Of a DNA stretch of 7,659 nucleotides, positions 1 to 5,091 are shown piece by piece. The notes under the pieces are model-generated. The model made no database searches. It was not told the origin of the DNA and saw only the letters and a program-made list of their open reading frames with translations. The translations under genes and the position numbers were made by a program. Position 1 is the stretch's first letter; each line of letters starts with the position of its first letter. Origin of the DNA: an uncultured Leucobacter sp. (GTDB taxonomy: Bacteria; Actinomycetota; Actinomycetes; Actinomycetales; Microbacteriaceae); assembly GCA_945952575.1 (NCBI GenBank), contig CAMFIY010000132.1, positions 1 through 7,659 on the forward strand, written 5' to 3'.

Positions 1-98
1 CCTTCCCGTGGCTGGTGCTCGCCGCGTGGGCGGCCGGCGGACTCGCTCTCACGACGTTCGCGGGGATCCTGCACCGGCGGCGGGCGAAGCAGGAATGA
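1..98 (+). CDS. C-terminal end of a membrane protein (5' truncated by the window edge)
   Basis: The frame starting at base 3 reads 31 codons to a TGA stop at 96-98. The visible end is one hydrophobic stretch (begins FPWLVLAAWAAGG, continues LALTTFAGIL) followed by the strongly basic tail HRRRAKQE. A final transmembrane helix with a positive cytoplasmic tail fits the positive-inside rule, so this is read as the last segment of an integral membrane protein such as a transporter or permease-like protein. The family cannot be named from so short a piece. It is convergent with the NHL-repeat gene; only 18 bases (99-116) separate the two stop codons, and I see no convincing terminator hairpin there. 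Confidence 0.65.
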   Translation, partial: FPWLVLAAWAAGGLALTTFAGILHRRRAKQE

Positions 99-116
99 GT
101 CGCAGGCGGGCGCCGC

Positions 117-1349
117 TTACCGCTTCAGCACCGCGATGGTGAAGCGCTTCGTCGCCGCCGGGAGCACGGTGTTCTCCGCACGGATCGTGAAGCGGTAGGT
201 CCCTGCCCGCTTCGGCGTCCCGGTGATCCTGCCCGTCGCCGACAGGCGCAGCCCGCTCGGCAGGCTGCCGGAGACGACCGAGAATCTCGAGACTGCGGGG
301 AAACCGGTGGCCCTCACCGCAGAGGCATACGCCCGGCCCACCCGAGCATTCGATTTCGGAGCGGCCGTGAACGCGGCTCGGGTCGTGCGCCGGAACGACT
401 GGACCCGATCGTTCTCGGTGTCGAGCACGAAGGCGCGACCGGTCCGGCCCACGGCGACGCCGTTCGGGTGGGAGAACTGCCCGGCCCGGTCGCCGTAGCT
501 CCCCCAGACGGCGATACCGGCACCCGTCGGACCAACCACTTGGACCCGGTCGTTGCCGCTGTCTGCGACGTAGAGGTTCCCGTCGGCATCCGTCGCGAGC
601 CCCTGCGGATACACGAATCTGCCGGGGCGGCCGCCGAGGCCCCCGATCGTGGCGACGAAGGCGCCGGCGACGGTGAACTCCTCGATGCGATGGTTCCGGG
701 TGTCGGCGACGTAGACCAGGTTGCCGCCGGGGTTCACCGCGATGCCGGACGGGGCGTTGAGTTCTCCGTCCCAGGCGCCCTGACTCCCCCACTGCGCGAG
801 ATAGGCGCCGCCGGAGGTGAACTTCTGCACGCGGTGGTTGAAGGCGTCCGCGACGTAGACGTTGCCGACGGCATCGGTGGCGATCCCCGCAGGGAAGTCG
901 AATTCGCCGTCGCCCGATCCGGTCCCGCCCCACGATGCGAGGTAGACGCCCTCCTCGTCGTATTTGTGGATGCGGTTGTTCCCGGTGTCGGTGATGTAGA
1001 CGTTCCCCGACCGATCCACCGCGATGCCCCAGGGCACGTCGAACTCGCCCGGGCCGTCGCCCTGCGCGCCCCACTGCCCGAGATAGGCGCCGGTCGCGCT
1101 GAACTTCTGCACGCGATAGTTGCGCGTGTCGAGCACGTACACGTTCTCCGAGGAGTCGACCGCGATCCCCTGAGGGCTCCAGAGCTCGCCGTCACCCGAG
1201 CCACGGGCGCCCCAGTGCCGCTCGAAGGCGTAGTCCCCGGCCTGTACGGCCCGGGCCGGCGGGGCGGCGACGACGCTCAGGGAGAGAGCCAGCGCGGTGA
1301 GGGCGGCGCCGAGCGCGCCGCCGATCCTGAACCGCCTCGCCAGGCTCAT
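117..1349 (-). CDS. Secreted NHL-repeat beta-propeller protein with C-terminal Ig-like (He_PIG-type) domain
   Basis: The 410-residue product begins with a Sec signal peptide: basic n-region (MSLARRFRIG), hydrophobic core to about residue 29, and an A-R-A site with likely cleavage after residue 34. Residues 42-325 hold six NHL repeats, each with a core like P-x-G-I-A-V-D-x-x-G-N-V-Y-V-x-D-T-x-N-x-R-V-Q-K-F followed by an aromatic-rich W-G turn, so a complete six-bladed propeller is expected. Residues about 330-410 resemble a putative Ig-like domain (SLPSGLRLSATGRITGTPKRAGTY). No membrane anchor or sorting signal follows, so it is probably released or loosely wall-associated. NHL propellers usually bind proteins, RNA or ligands and some are lyases; no catalytic site is evident here, so the function is unknown. 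The ATG overlaps the upstream stop (ATGA), and GGGAGG at 1354-1359 is a plausible ribosome site, which fixes the start. It is the second gene of an operon with the FAD oxidoreductase. Confidence 0.9.
   Translation of the reverse strand: MSLARRFRIGGALGAALTALALSLSVVAAPPARAVQAGDYAFERHWGARGSGDGELWSPQGIAVDSSENVYVLDTRNYRVQKFSATGAYLGQWGAQGDGPGEFDVPWGIAVDRSGNVYITDTGNNRIHKYDEEGVYLASWGGTGSGDGEFDFPAGIATDAVGNVYVADAFNHRVQKFTSGGAYLAQWGSQGAWDGELNAPSGIAVNPGGNLVYVADTRNHRIEEFTVAGAFVATIGGLGGRPGRFVYPQGLATDADGNLYVADSGNDRVQVVGPTGAGIAVWGSYGDRAGQFSHPNGVAVGRTGRAFVLDTENDRVQSFRRTTRAAFTAAPKSNARVGRAYASAVRATGFPAVSRFSVVSGSLPSGLRLSATGRITGTPKRAGTYRFTIRAENTVLPAATKRFTIAVLKR
393..1190 (-). repeat. Six tandem NHL repeats (about 43-50 residues each) within the propeller gene
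   Basis: Six successive units start at residues about 54, 101, 148, 195, 243 and 290. Each opens with G-[EQR]-[LF] and P-x-G-[ILV]-A, and contains a D-T/S-x-N-[HYND]-R-[VI] segment. Unit 4 carries one extra residue (GGNLVYVAD) and unit 6 is the most divergent (VGRTGRAFVLD). The DNA copies are diverged, so this is an old protein repeat rather than a recent tandem duplication. Confidence 0.88.
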
Positions 1350-2731
1350 CGCGCCTCCCGGGCGCCCTCGCCGACCGGGTGCGCGGCCGACCAGATGCGC
1401 AGCGGGTCGTAGAGCGTTCGCACGCGGTCCAGGGTCTCCCAGGCGTCGCCGCCGAAACCGGTCGACGCGTCCACGGCGCGCTCAGCGAAGTTCAGGAAGC
1501 GACAGCCGTTCTCCCACGGCCGCAGCGCGTCGGTCACCGCGGAGGTCAGCTCCTCGGCGACCGGGAGCAGCGAATGATCGGGGACCGCGGCGAGTGCCAG
1601 GAAGGCATAGGATCCGTGGATCCGCGCGAGAGCGCCGCTCGACTGCCGAACGCCGGCCGCTCCGCCGAGATGGCGCAGCTCGGCGAACATCAGCGGGATC
1701 TCCGCACCGGGCCCCGCGACCTCGAGCAGCGCCTCGATCGCCGCGTCCGGCAGCGCATCGAGCAGTGCGTGATCGCTCACTCCCCCGGTGGGCACGGGCG
1801 GATCCATGTGCACGTCGAGCAGTCCGATGCTCGGGATCCGTGCGAAGGTGTCCATCTCGGGCTGCAGCGCACGCAGCGGGCCGAGCAGTTCGGCCGCGCG
1901 CTCATCGCTCTCGAGCACGGCTCCGTCGATCACCACGAGCCGACGCCCGCTCAGGAACGGCGGAAGCTCGGGGATGGCGGGGAACCGCATCAGCCGCAGG
2001 CTGGTCGTGATCGCATCGTCGAGTCCCACGGTCCAGTCCCTCCAGGCGCGGAGCACCTCGGGCGCGCGATCCAGATCCCAGAGCATCATGCCGGCGTGCA
2101 CGTCGGGGATCTGCAGCAGATCGAGCTCGATGGCGACGACGACGCCGAAGTTCCCGCCCCCTCCGCGCAGCGCCCAGAAGAGCTTCGGGTGATGATCGAT
2201 CGTGGCTCGGATGACCTCGCCGCTGCTGGTCACGACCTCGAATGCGCGCACCGAGTGCGCGGCGAGCCCGTGTCGACGCGAGTAGAAGGAGAGTCCGCCG
2301 CCGAGCACGAATCCGGCGACCGCCACGTCTCCGGCACTGCCGTGCAGGGCGGTCAGTCCGTGCGGGGCCGCCGCGGCGATGACGTCGCGCCAGAGCGTGC
2401 CGCCGGTCACTCGGGCCGTCCGCGCGTGCGGATCGACGGTGACCCCCGTGAGCTCGTGCATCCGCAGCAGGACGGTTCGGCCGAGGTCGCCGGCGGCGAG
2501 CGCCCCGGCGCCGTGCCCGGTGCTCTGGACGGCGATCCGGAGGCCGAGGCCGGCCGCCGCGCGCACGACGCGCACGACCGACTGGACGTCTCTGGGCACG
2601 GCGACCGCGAAGGGGCGCTGCACGGCTGCGAGGTTCCAGGCGGTCGAGGCCTCGGCGTAGCCGGGGTCGTCCGGGAAGAGGAAGTCGGTGTTCGCGCGGA
2701 GCATCTGCTCGGCGGAGAGGAGGTCGTTCAT
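1346..2731 (-). CDS. BBE-like FAD-dependent oxidoreductase (FAD_binding_4 / berberine-bridge family)
   Basis: The 461-residue product has the PCMH-type FAD domain at residues about 35-205, a substrate domain, and a C-terminal BBE segment (R-F-L-N-F near 411-415, Y-D-P near 441-443). STGHGAGA at 70-77 matches the conserved G-H motif whose histidine (H73) is the usual 8-alpha FAD attachment point. GSAGDVAVAGFVLGGG at 131-146 matches the motif that carries the second, cysteinyl link in bicovalent enzymes, but that position is Ala133, so at most one covalent link is expected. ALRGGGGNFGVV at 187-198 is another family signature. Such enzymes oxidise sugars, alcohols or complex metabolites with O2; the substrate is not predictable. 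No signal peptide is seen, so it is likely cytosolic. The start at 2731 is chosen because AGAAAGG lies 6 nt upstream and family homology begins just after it; the frame stays open to 2923 but that extension is basic, low-complexity and would run through the operator. It is first in an operon with the NHL protein. Confidence 0.92.
   Translation of the reverse strand: MNDLLSAEQMLRANTDFLFPDDPGYAEASTAWNLAAVQRPFAVAVPRDVQSVVRVVRAAAGLGLRIAVQSTGHGAGALAAGDLGRTVLLRMHELTGVTVDPHARTARVTGGTLWRDVIAAAAPHGLTALHGSAGDVAVAGFVLGGGLSFYSRRHGLAAHSVRAFEVVTSSGEVIRATIDHHPKLFWALRGGGGNFGVVVAIELDLLQIPDVHAGMMLWDLDRAPEVLRAWRDWTVGLDDAITTSLRLMRFPAIPELPPFLSGRRLVVIDGAVLESDERAAELLGPLRALQPEMDTFARIPSIGLLDVHMDPPVPTGGVSDHALLDALPDAAIEALLEVAGPGAEIPLMFAELRHLGGAAGVRQSSGALARIHGSYAFLALAAVPDHSLLPVAEELTSAVTDALRPWENGCRFLNFAERAVDASTGFGGDAWETLDRVRTLYDPLRIWSAAHPVGEGAREAR
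1354..1359 (-). promoter_or_regulatory. Ribosome binding site of the NHL gene, inside the end of the FAD oxidoreductase gene
   Basis: GGGAGG on the minus strand lies 4 nt before the ATG at 1349. It overlaps the last codons of the upstream gene, and start and stop share ATGA (1346-1349). This fits translational coupling or reinitiation. Confidence 0.6.
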
Positions 2732-2737
2732 GGAATG

Positions 2738-2744
2738 CCTTTCT
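2738..2744 (-). promoter_or_regulatory. Ribosome binding site of the FAD oxidoreductase gene
   Basis: AGAAAGG on the minus strand, 6 nt from the ATG at 2731, decides the start. The same bases are part of CCCAGAAAGG, which is identical to one half plus spacer of the operator at 5055-5072. Confidence 0.6.
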
Positions 2745-2753
2745 GGGCCTGCG

Positions 2754-2768
2754 GATCGACGGTCGATC
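2754..2768. repeat. 15-bp perfect palindrome in the leader of the FAD oxidoreductase gene
   Basis: GATCGAC and GTCGATC face each other around a single G (2761). It sits 22 nt upstream of the start codon and just upstream of the ribosome site. It could be a protein-binding site for a second regulator or part of a leader hairpin. With a 1-nt centre it is more convincing as a DNA site. Confidence 0.45.
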
Positions 2769-2802
2769 GCGTTCGGTCCACTCTCCCGGCGCACGGCCGG
2801 TC

Positions 2803-2813
2803 CGCGATATCCC
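2803..2813 (-). repeat. Inverted copy of GGGATATCGCG, partner at 2872-2882 (+)
   Basis: The 11-mer GGGATATCGCG reads on the minus strand here and on the plus strand at 2872-2882, where its first six bases include the right arm of operator 1. The copies point outward-to-inward across 58 bp in the divergent region. GATATC at 2806-2811 is also the best, weak, -10-like hexamer I can find for the minus-strand operon. Confidence 0.4.
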
Positions 2814-2858
2814 GGAGCAGCAGGGTTTTTCCGCACCCAGATGGACGGAGCCCCGGGC

Positions 2859-2876
2859 ATCCCACATTTCTGGGAT
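2859..2876. promoter_or_regulatory. Operator 1: 18-bp palindrome shared with 5055-5072, candidate binding site of the LuxR-type regulator
   Basis: ATCCCACATTTCTGGGAT has perfect 6-bp arms (ATCCCA/TGGGAT) around CATTTC. Sixteen of 18 bases are identical to operator 2, including most of the non-symmetric spacer, which indicates one protein reads both. It lies in the divergent region, 22 bp upstream of the luxR -10 candidate and 127 bp upstream of the FAD oxidoreductase start. Its centre would fall near -43 for luxR, the class II activator position known for LuxR-type proteins binding 18-20-bp palindromes. Binding by the adjacent regulator is inference. Confidence 0.7.
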
Positions 2877-2898
2877 ATCGCGCGCCCGGAGCTCGGAG

Positions 2899-2904
2899 GA
2901 TAAT
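2899..2904 (+). promoter_or_regulatory. Candidate -10 element of luxR promoter
   Basis: GATAAT matches TATAAT at five of six positions and ends 6 nt before the luxR ATG, the spacing of actinobacterial leaderless transcripts. No good -35 is present (TATCGC at 2876-2881 for a 17-bp spacer), as expected for an activator-dependent promoter. A competing reading is that GGAGGA at 2895-2900, overlapping it, is a ribosome site with a long 10-nt spacer served by a promoter further upstream. Confidence 0.45.
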
Positions 2905-2910
2905 GACCGT

Positions 2911-4068
2911 ATGCGCAGCGCACTCACCGCCGAGCGTGTCCGGAACGACATCGACGTGCTCTCGCGCGCCGGCCTGCCCGTCGACGACTTCCTCGACGAG
3001 GCCTGCGCCGCGCTCGAGCGGGTGATCCCCCGCACCGGGGCCTGTGTCGCGCTGAACGACCCGTCGATGCAGATGCTGACGACGGCTCGCAAGTTCGGCG
3101 GTTTCGAGGCCGCGAACGCTCAGGATCCGCTCTTCGCGCTCATCGAGTACGGCAGCGAGGAGCGGACGACCTTCGCGAACATCGCCCGGAGCGCGCAGCC
3201 GGCGCTCGGCATGCACGACTCCGGCCGCTCGGCGCCCGGTTCGTCGATCCGCATGGACGAGCTGATCCGCCCGCTGTTCGGCTTCGGCGACGAGCTCCGG
3301 ATGGCGTTTCAGGACGATCTCGGGATGTGGGGGGCTGCGGCGATCTACCGCGCGCCGAGCGAGCGCCCGTTCGACGCGGAGGAGGTGGGGTTCGCCGCGA
3401 CGGTCTCCCGCGCATTCGCGAGGGGCGTGCGCGGCGGCGTGCTCGCCAACCTCGGCAACGCGGTCGCGGACCCGCTGCACCGTTCCGGGCCGGCCGTCGT
3501 CATCATCGATCGGAACGACGAGGTGACCCAGATCAGCCTCGGCGCCCAGCAGCGTCTCGCCCAGCTCGGCGACCTCCGCCACTCCACCGATCCGATCGGC
3601 ATGGTCTTCGGCCTGGTGGCGACGGCGCGCCGACTCTCCCACCTGGCGGAGGCCCAGCTGCCCCGGCTGCGCGTGCGCACTCCCGCGGGACTCTGGCTGG
3701 TGCTGCACGCCTCTCCCCTGGCCGGTCGCGACGGGGTCGGCGGCGACGTCGTCGTGACCATCGAGGAGGCGCGCCCGCCGGAGGTCGTCGACCTGGTGGT
3801 CGCCGCCTTCGGCTTGACGGCGCGCGAGCACGATGTCGTCCGATTCGTGCTGCAGGGCGCCGACACGAAGGCCATCGCAACCGCCCTGCACCTCTCGGCG
3901 TACACGATCCAGGATCATCTCAAGTCGATCTTCGACAAGGCCGGGGTGCGGAGCCGGCGCGAGCTCATCTCGCGCATCTATTTCGATCAGTATCTGACGC
4001 GCCTGAACCAGCCGGTCGGGCCGACCGGCTGGTTCCTGAGCGCCGGACCGGGAGCCGACGGCTCCTAG
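2911..4068 (+). CDS. Stand-alone LuxR-family transcriptional regulator with GAF/PAS-like sensory region
   Basis: The 385-residue product ends in a clear GerE-type helix-turn-helix at about 298-356 (GLTAREHDVVRFVLQG, then A-I-A-T-A-L-H-L-S-A-Y-T-I-Q-D-H-L-K, then K-A-G-V-R-S-R-R-E-L). Residues about 1-175 look GAF-like (including a YRAPSERPFDAEE segment before the end of the domain) and about 190-287 PAS-like, so it probably senses a small molecule directly. There is no receiver domain and no partner kinase nearby, so this is not a canonical response regulator. A 20-residue tail after the HTH (from N366) is rich in Gly/Pro and looks unconserved; it contains the 31-nt palindrome. It is divergent from the FAD oxidoreductase operon and convergent with the NmrA-like gene, and identical palindromes flank the pair. 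It is therefore the likely local regulator of these genes, possibly autoregulated. The ligand is unknown. Confidence 0.92.
   Translation: MRSALTAERVRNDIDVLSRAGLPVDDFLDEACAALERVIPRTGACVALNDPSMQMLTTARKFGGFEAANAQDPLFALIEYGSEERTTFANIARSAQPALGMHDSGRSAPGSSIRMDELIRPLFGFGDELRMAFQDDLGMWGAAAIYRAPSERPFDAEEVGFAATVSRAFARGVRGGVLANLGNAVADPLHRSGPAVVIIDRNDEVTQISLGAQQRLAQLGDLRHSTDPIGMVFGLVATARRLSHLAEAQLPRLRVRTPAGLWLVLHASPLAGRDGVGGDVVVTIEEARPPEVVDLVVAAFGLTAREHDVVRFVLQGADTKAIATALHLSAYTIQDHLKSIFDKAGVRSRRELISRIYFDQYLTRLNQPVGPTGWFLSAGPGADGS
4005..4035. terminator. 31-nt near-perfect palindrome in the 3' tail of luxR; candidate bidirectional terminator
   Basis: The arms 4005-4019 and 4021-4035 (containing AACCAGCCGGTCGG and its exact reverse complement) pair over 15 bp around one central base (G4020); a real RNA hairpin would open a 5-7-nt loop. 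It lies 30 nt beyond the NmrA-like stop codon on the minus strand and 31 nt before the luxR stop on the plus strand, in sequence encoding L365-F375 of the unconserved tail. There is no T-tract on either side, so classical intrinsic termination is uncertain. GC-rich U-less hairpins are common at actinobacterial gene ends. Function as terminator is inference; the palindrome itself is directly visible. Confidence 0.5.
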
Positions 4069-4985
4069 GGCGCGCTGAGCGAGTCCGCCGATCGCTCGGC
4101 GACGACGCGGCGCACGAACTCGGCGAAGTCGGTCGGCGGCCGCCCGAGCAGCCGTGCGGTCGTGGCGAGCTCCTCCTCCGATGCGTGCAGGGCGAAGGTG
4201 CGCAGCTTGTTGAGGGATGCGCGCCAGTCCTCGCGGCGATAGCCGCTGACGTGCCGGTCGATGGCCGAGAAGAGTGCGTCGTCGTCATCGCCCGAGTAGC
4301 GCACGGGGTGGCCCAGCACCTCCGACCAGATGCGGGCGCACTCCGGACCGGTGAGCGATCTCGGGCCCACGACGGGGTGGCGGCCGGAGGGGAATGCGGC
4401 GTCGAGCAGCGCGTCCGCCGCGATCTCGCCCAGATCGCGCAGGTCGACACGGTTGAGGCCCTTCGGGCTGCACGGATGGACGAACTCGCCCTCGCGGATC
4501 GCGGGAAGGAGCACCTCGTCGTTCTGCATGAAGTTGCTGGGTGCCAGGATGACGGGATCCGTGGCGGAGCGCGCCACCAGGTTCCCGATGGCGAACTTGC
4601 CCCGGTAGCGAGGCATGATGAGCCCGTAGATCCGACGCGTCAGCCAGCCTGCGACGAGGTTGGGGGCGGCGAGGTGGATGCCGGCGAAGACCATGCGCGC
4701 GCCCGCTTCCTCGCAGGCGCGGATCACGGCCTCGGTCAGGGCGATCTCGTCGATCTCATGCGGAGAGATGTGGAAGACCGCGTCGACCCCCGTCATGGCC
4801 GCGCGGAGCGCCCCGGGGTCGCGCAGGTCGCCGATACGGATGTCGAGGCCGGCAGGGTCGGCGAGGCGGGCCGGGTCGCGGACGAGGACCCGGGCGCCGG
4901 CGCCGCGACGGGCCAGAGCGCCGAGGACCTCCCGGCCCATCAGGCCGGTTCCGCAGAGTACGAGTACGGTTCTGCTGTGCGTCAT
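4065..4985 (-). CDS. NmrA-like atypical short-chain dehydrogenase / NAD(P)-binding protein
   Basis: The 306-residue product opens with a Rossmann fold: beta strand VLVLCG and the dinucleotide motif GTGLMG at 12-17, then ARVLVRDPARL, where the arginine suggests NADP(H) preference, and IRIGDLRDPGALRAAMTGVDAVFHIS, typical of NmrA/HSCARG relatives. VILAPSNFMQND matches the family segment P-x-x-F-M-x-N. The classic SDR YxxxK catalytic pair is not evident, as usual in atypical members, which act as reductases, isomerases or redox sensors; the substrate is unknown. Length is normal for the family (about 280-330). The ATG at 4985 is preferred because AAGGAG (4991-4996) lies 5 nt upstream and the Rossmann strand starts at once; the open frame to 5321 runs into the antisense of hrpA. 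Its stop overlaps that of luxR (CTAG, 4065-4068). A -10-like TACTAT lies downstream of operator 2. Confidence 0.9.
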   Translation of the reverse strand: MTHSRTVLVLCGTGLMGREVLGALARRGAGARVLVRDPARLADPAGLDIRIGDLRDPGALRAAMTGVDAVFHISPHEIDEIALTEAVIRACEEAGARMVFAGIHLAAPNLVAGWLTRRIYGLIMPRYRGKFAIGNLVARSATDPVILAPSNFMQNDEVLLPAIREGEFVHPCSPKGLNRVDLRDLGEIAADALLDAAFPSGRHPVVGPRSLTGPECARIWSEVLGHPVRYSGDDDDALFSAIDRHVSGYRREDWRASLNKLRTFALHASEEELATTARLLGRPPTDFAEFVRRVVAERSADSLSAP

Positions 4986-4990
4986 GGGGA

Positions 4991-4996
4991 CTCCTT
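4991..4996 (-). promoter_or_regulatory. Ribosome binding site of the NmrA-like gene
   Basis: AAGGAG on the minus strand, 5 nt before the ATG at 4985, is the strongest Shine-Dalgarno sequence in the window. It rules out the longer open frame reaching to 5321. Confidence 0.75.
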
Positions 4997-5025
4997 CGTG
5001 AGGTGCGATCGTGCGTACGGAGGAG

Positions 5026-5031
5026 ATAGTA
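5026..5031 (-). promoter_or_regulatory. Candidate -10 element of the NmrA-like gene
   Basis: TACTAT on the minus strand fits the TAnnnT pattern. It lies 23 bp from the near edge of operator 2, almost the same as the 22 bp between operator 1 and the luxR -10. A start site near 5019 would give a leader of about 34 nt that includes the ribosome site. No recognisable -35 is present. Confidence 0.45.
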
Positions 5032-5054
5032 GGCAGGCCGGGTCGGCACGGGAC

Positions 5055-5072
5055 ATCCCACCTTTCTGGGAA
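5055..5072. promoter_or_regulatory. Operator 2: 18-bp palindrome shared with 2859-2876
   Basis: ATCCCACCTTTCTGGGAA has arms ATCCCA/TGGGAA (five of six pairs) around CCTTTC, and differs from operator 1 at two positions only. It lies between the divergent NmrA-like gene and hrpA. The centre falls near -44 relative to the start expected from TACTAT (NmrA-like gene) and near -40 for GATAAT (hrpA). Because the spacer is asymmetric the sites have an orientation; both enzyme operons are read from the same side of their operator. Its most likely target is the NmrA-like gene. Confidence 0.68.
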
Positions 5073-5074
5073 AT

Positions 5075-5086
5075 CCGACGCGTCGG
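5075..5086. repeat. 12-bp perfect palindrome CCGACGCGTCGG between operator 2 and the hrpA start
   Basis: CCGACG and CGTCGG abut with no spacer. It occupies the position where a -35 element of an hrpA promoter would lie, so a bound protein would probably affect hrpA. A chance GC-rich palindrome of this length is possible. Confidence 0.4.
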
Positions 5087-5091
5087 CACGG

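Noticed and set aside
99..116. A terminator hairpin between the membrane protein and the NHL gene
   Set aside because: Only short GC-rich self-complementarity (GGCG/CGCC with a 2-nt loop) is present, not enough to support a call.
117..1349. A Tat (twin-arginine) export signal in the NHL protein
   Set aside because: The n-region has RR but reads A-R-R-F-R-I, without the S/T-R-R-x-F-L-K pattern; a Sec signal with A-R-A cleavage site explains it.
2859..2876. Reading the ATCCCA...TGGGAT palindromes as transcription terminators
   Set aside because: Both lie in divergent upstream regions with no gene ending there, arms are short, and no T-tract follows; the conserved asymmetric spacer fits protein binding better.
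2732..2923. N-terminal extension of the FAD oxidoreductase to 2923
   Set aside because: The extension lacks family similarity, would overlap operator 1 and the luxR start, and has no ribosome site; the ATG at 2731 has AGAAAGG 6 nt upstream.
1379..3025. A 548-codon plus-strand open frame across the FAD oxidoreductase gene and the control region
   Set aside because: It is antisense to a well-recognised flavoenzyme, runs through both divergent promoters into luxR in another frame, and shows no domain.
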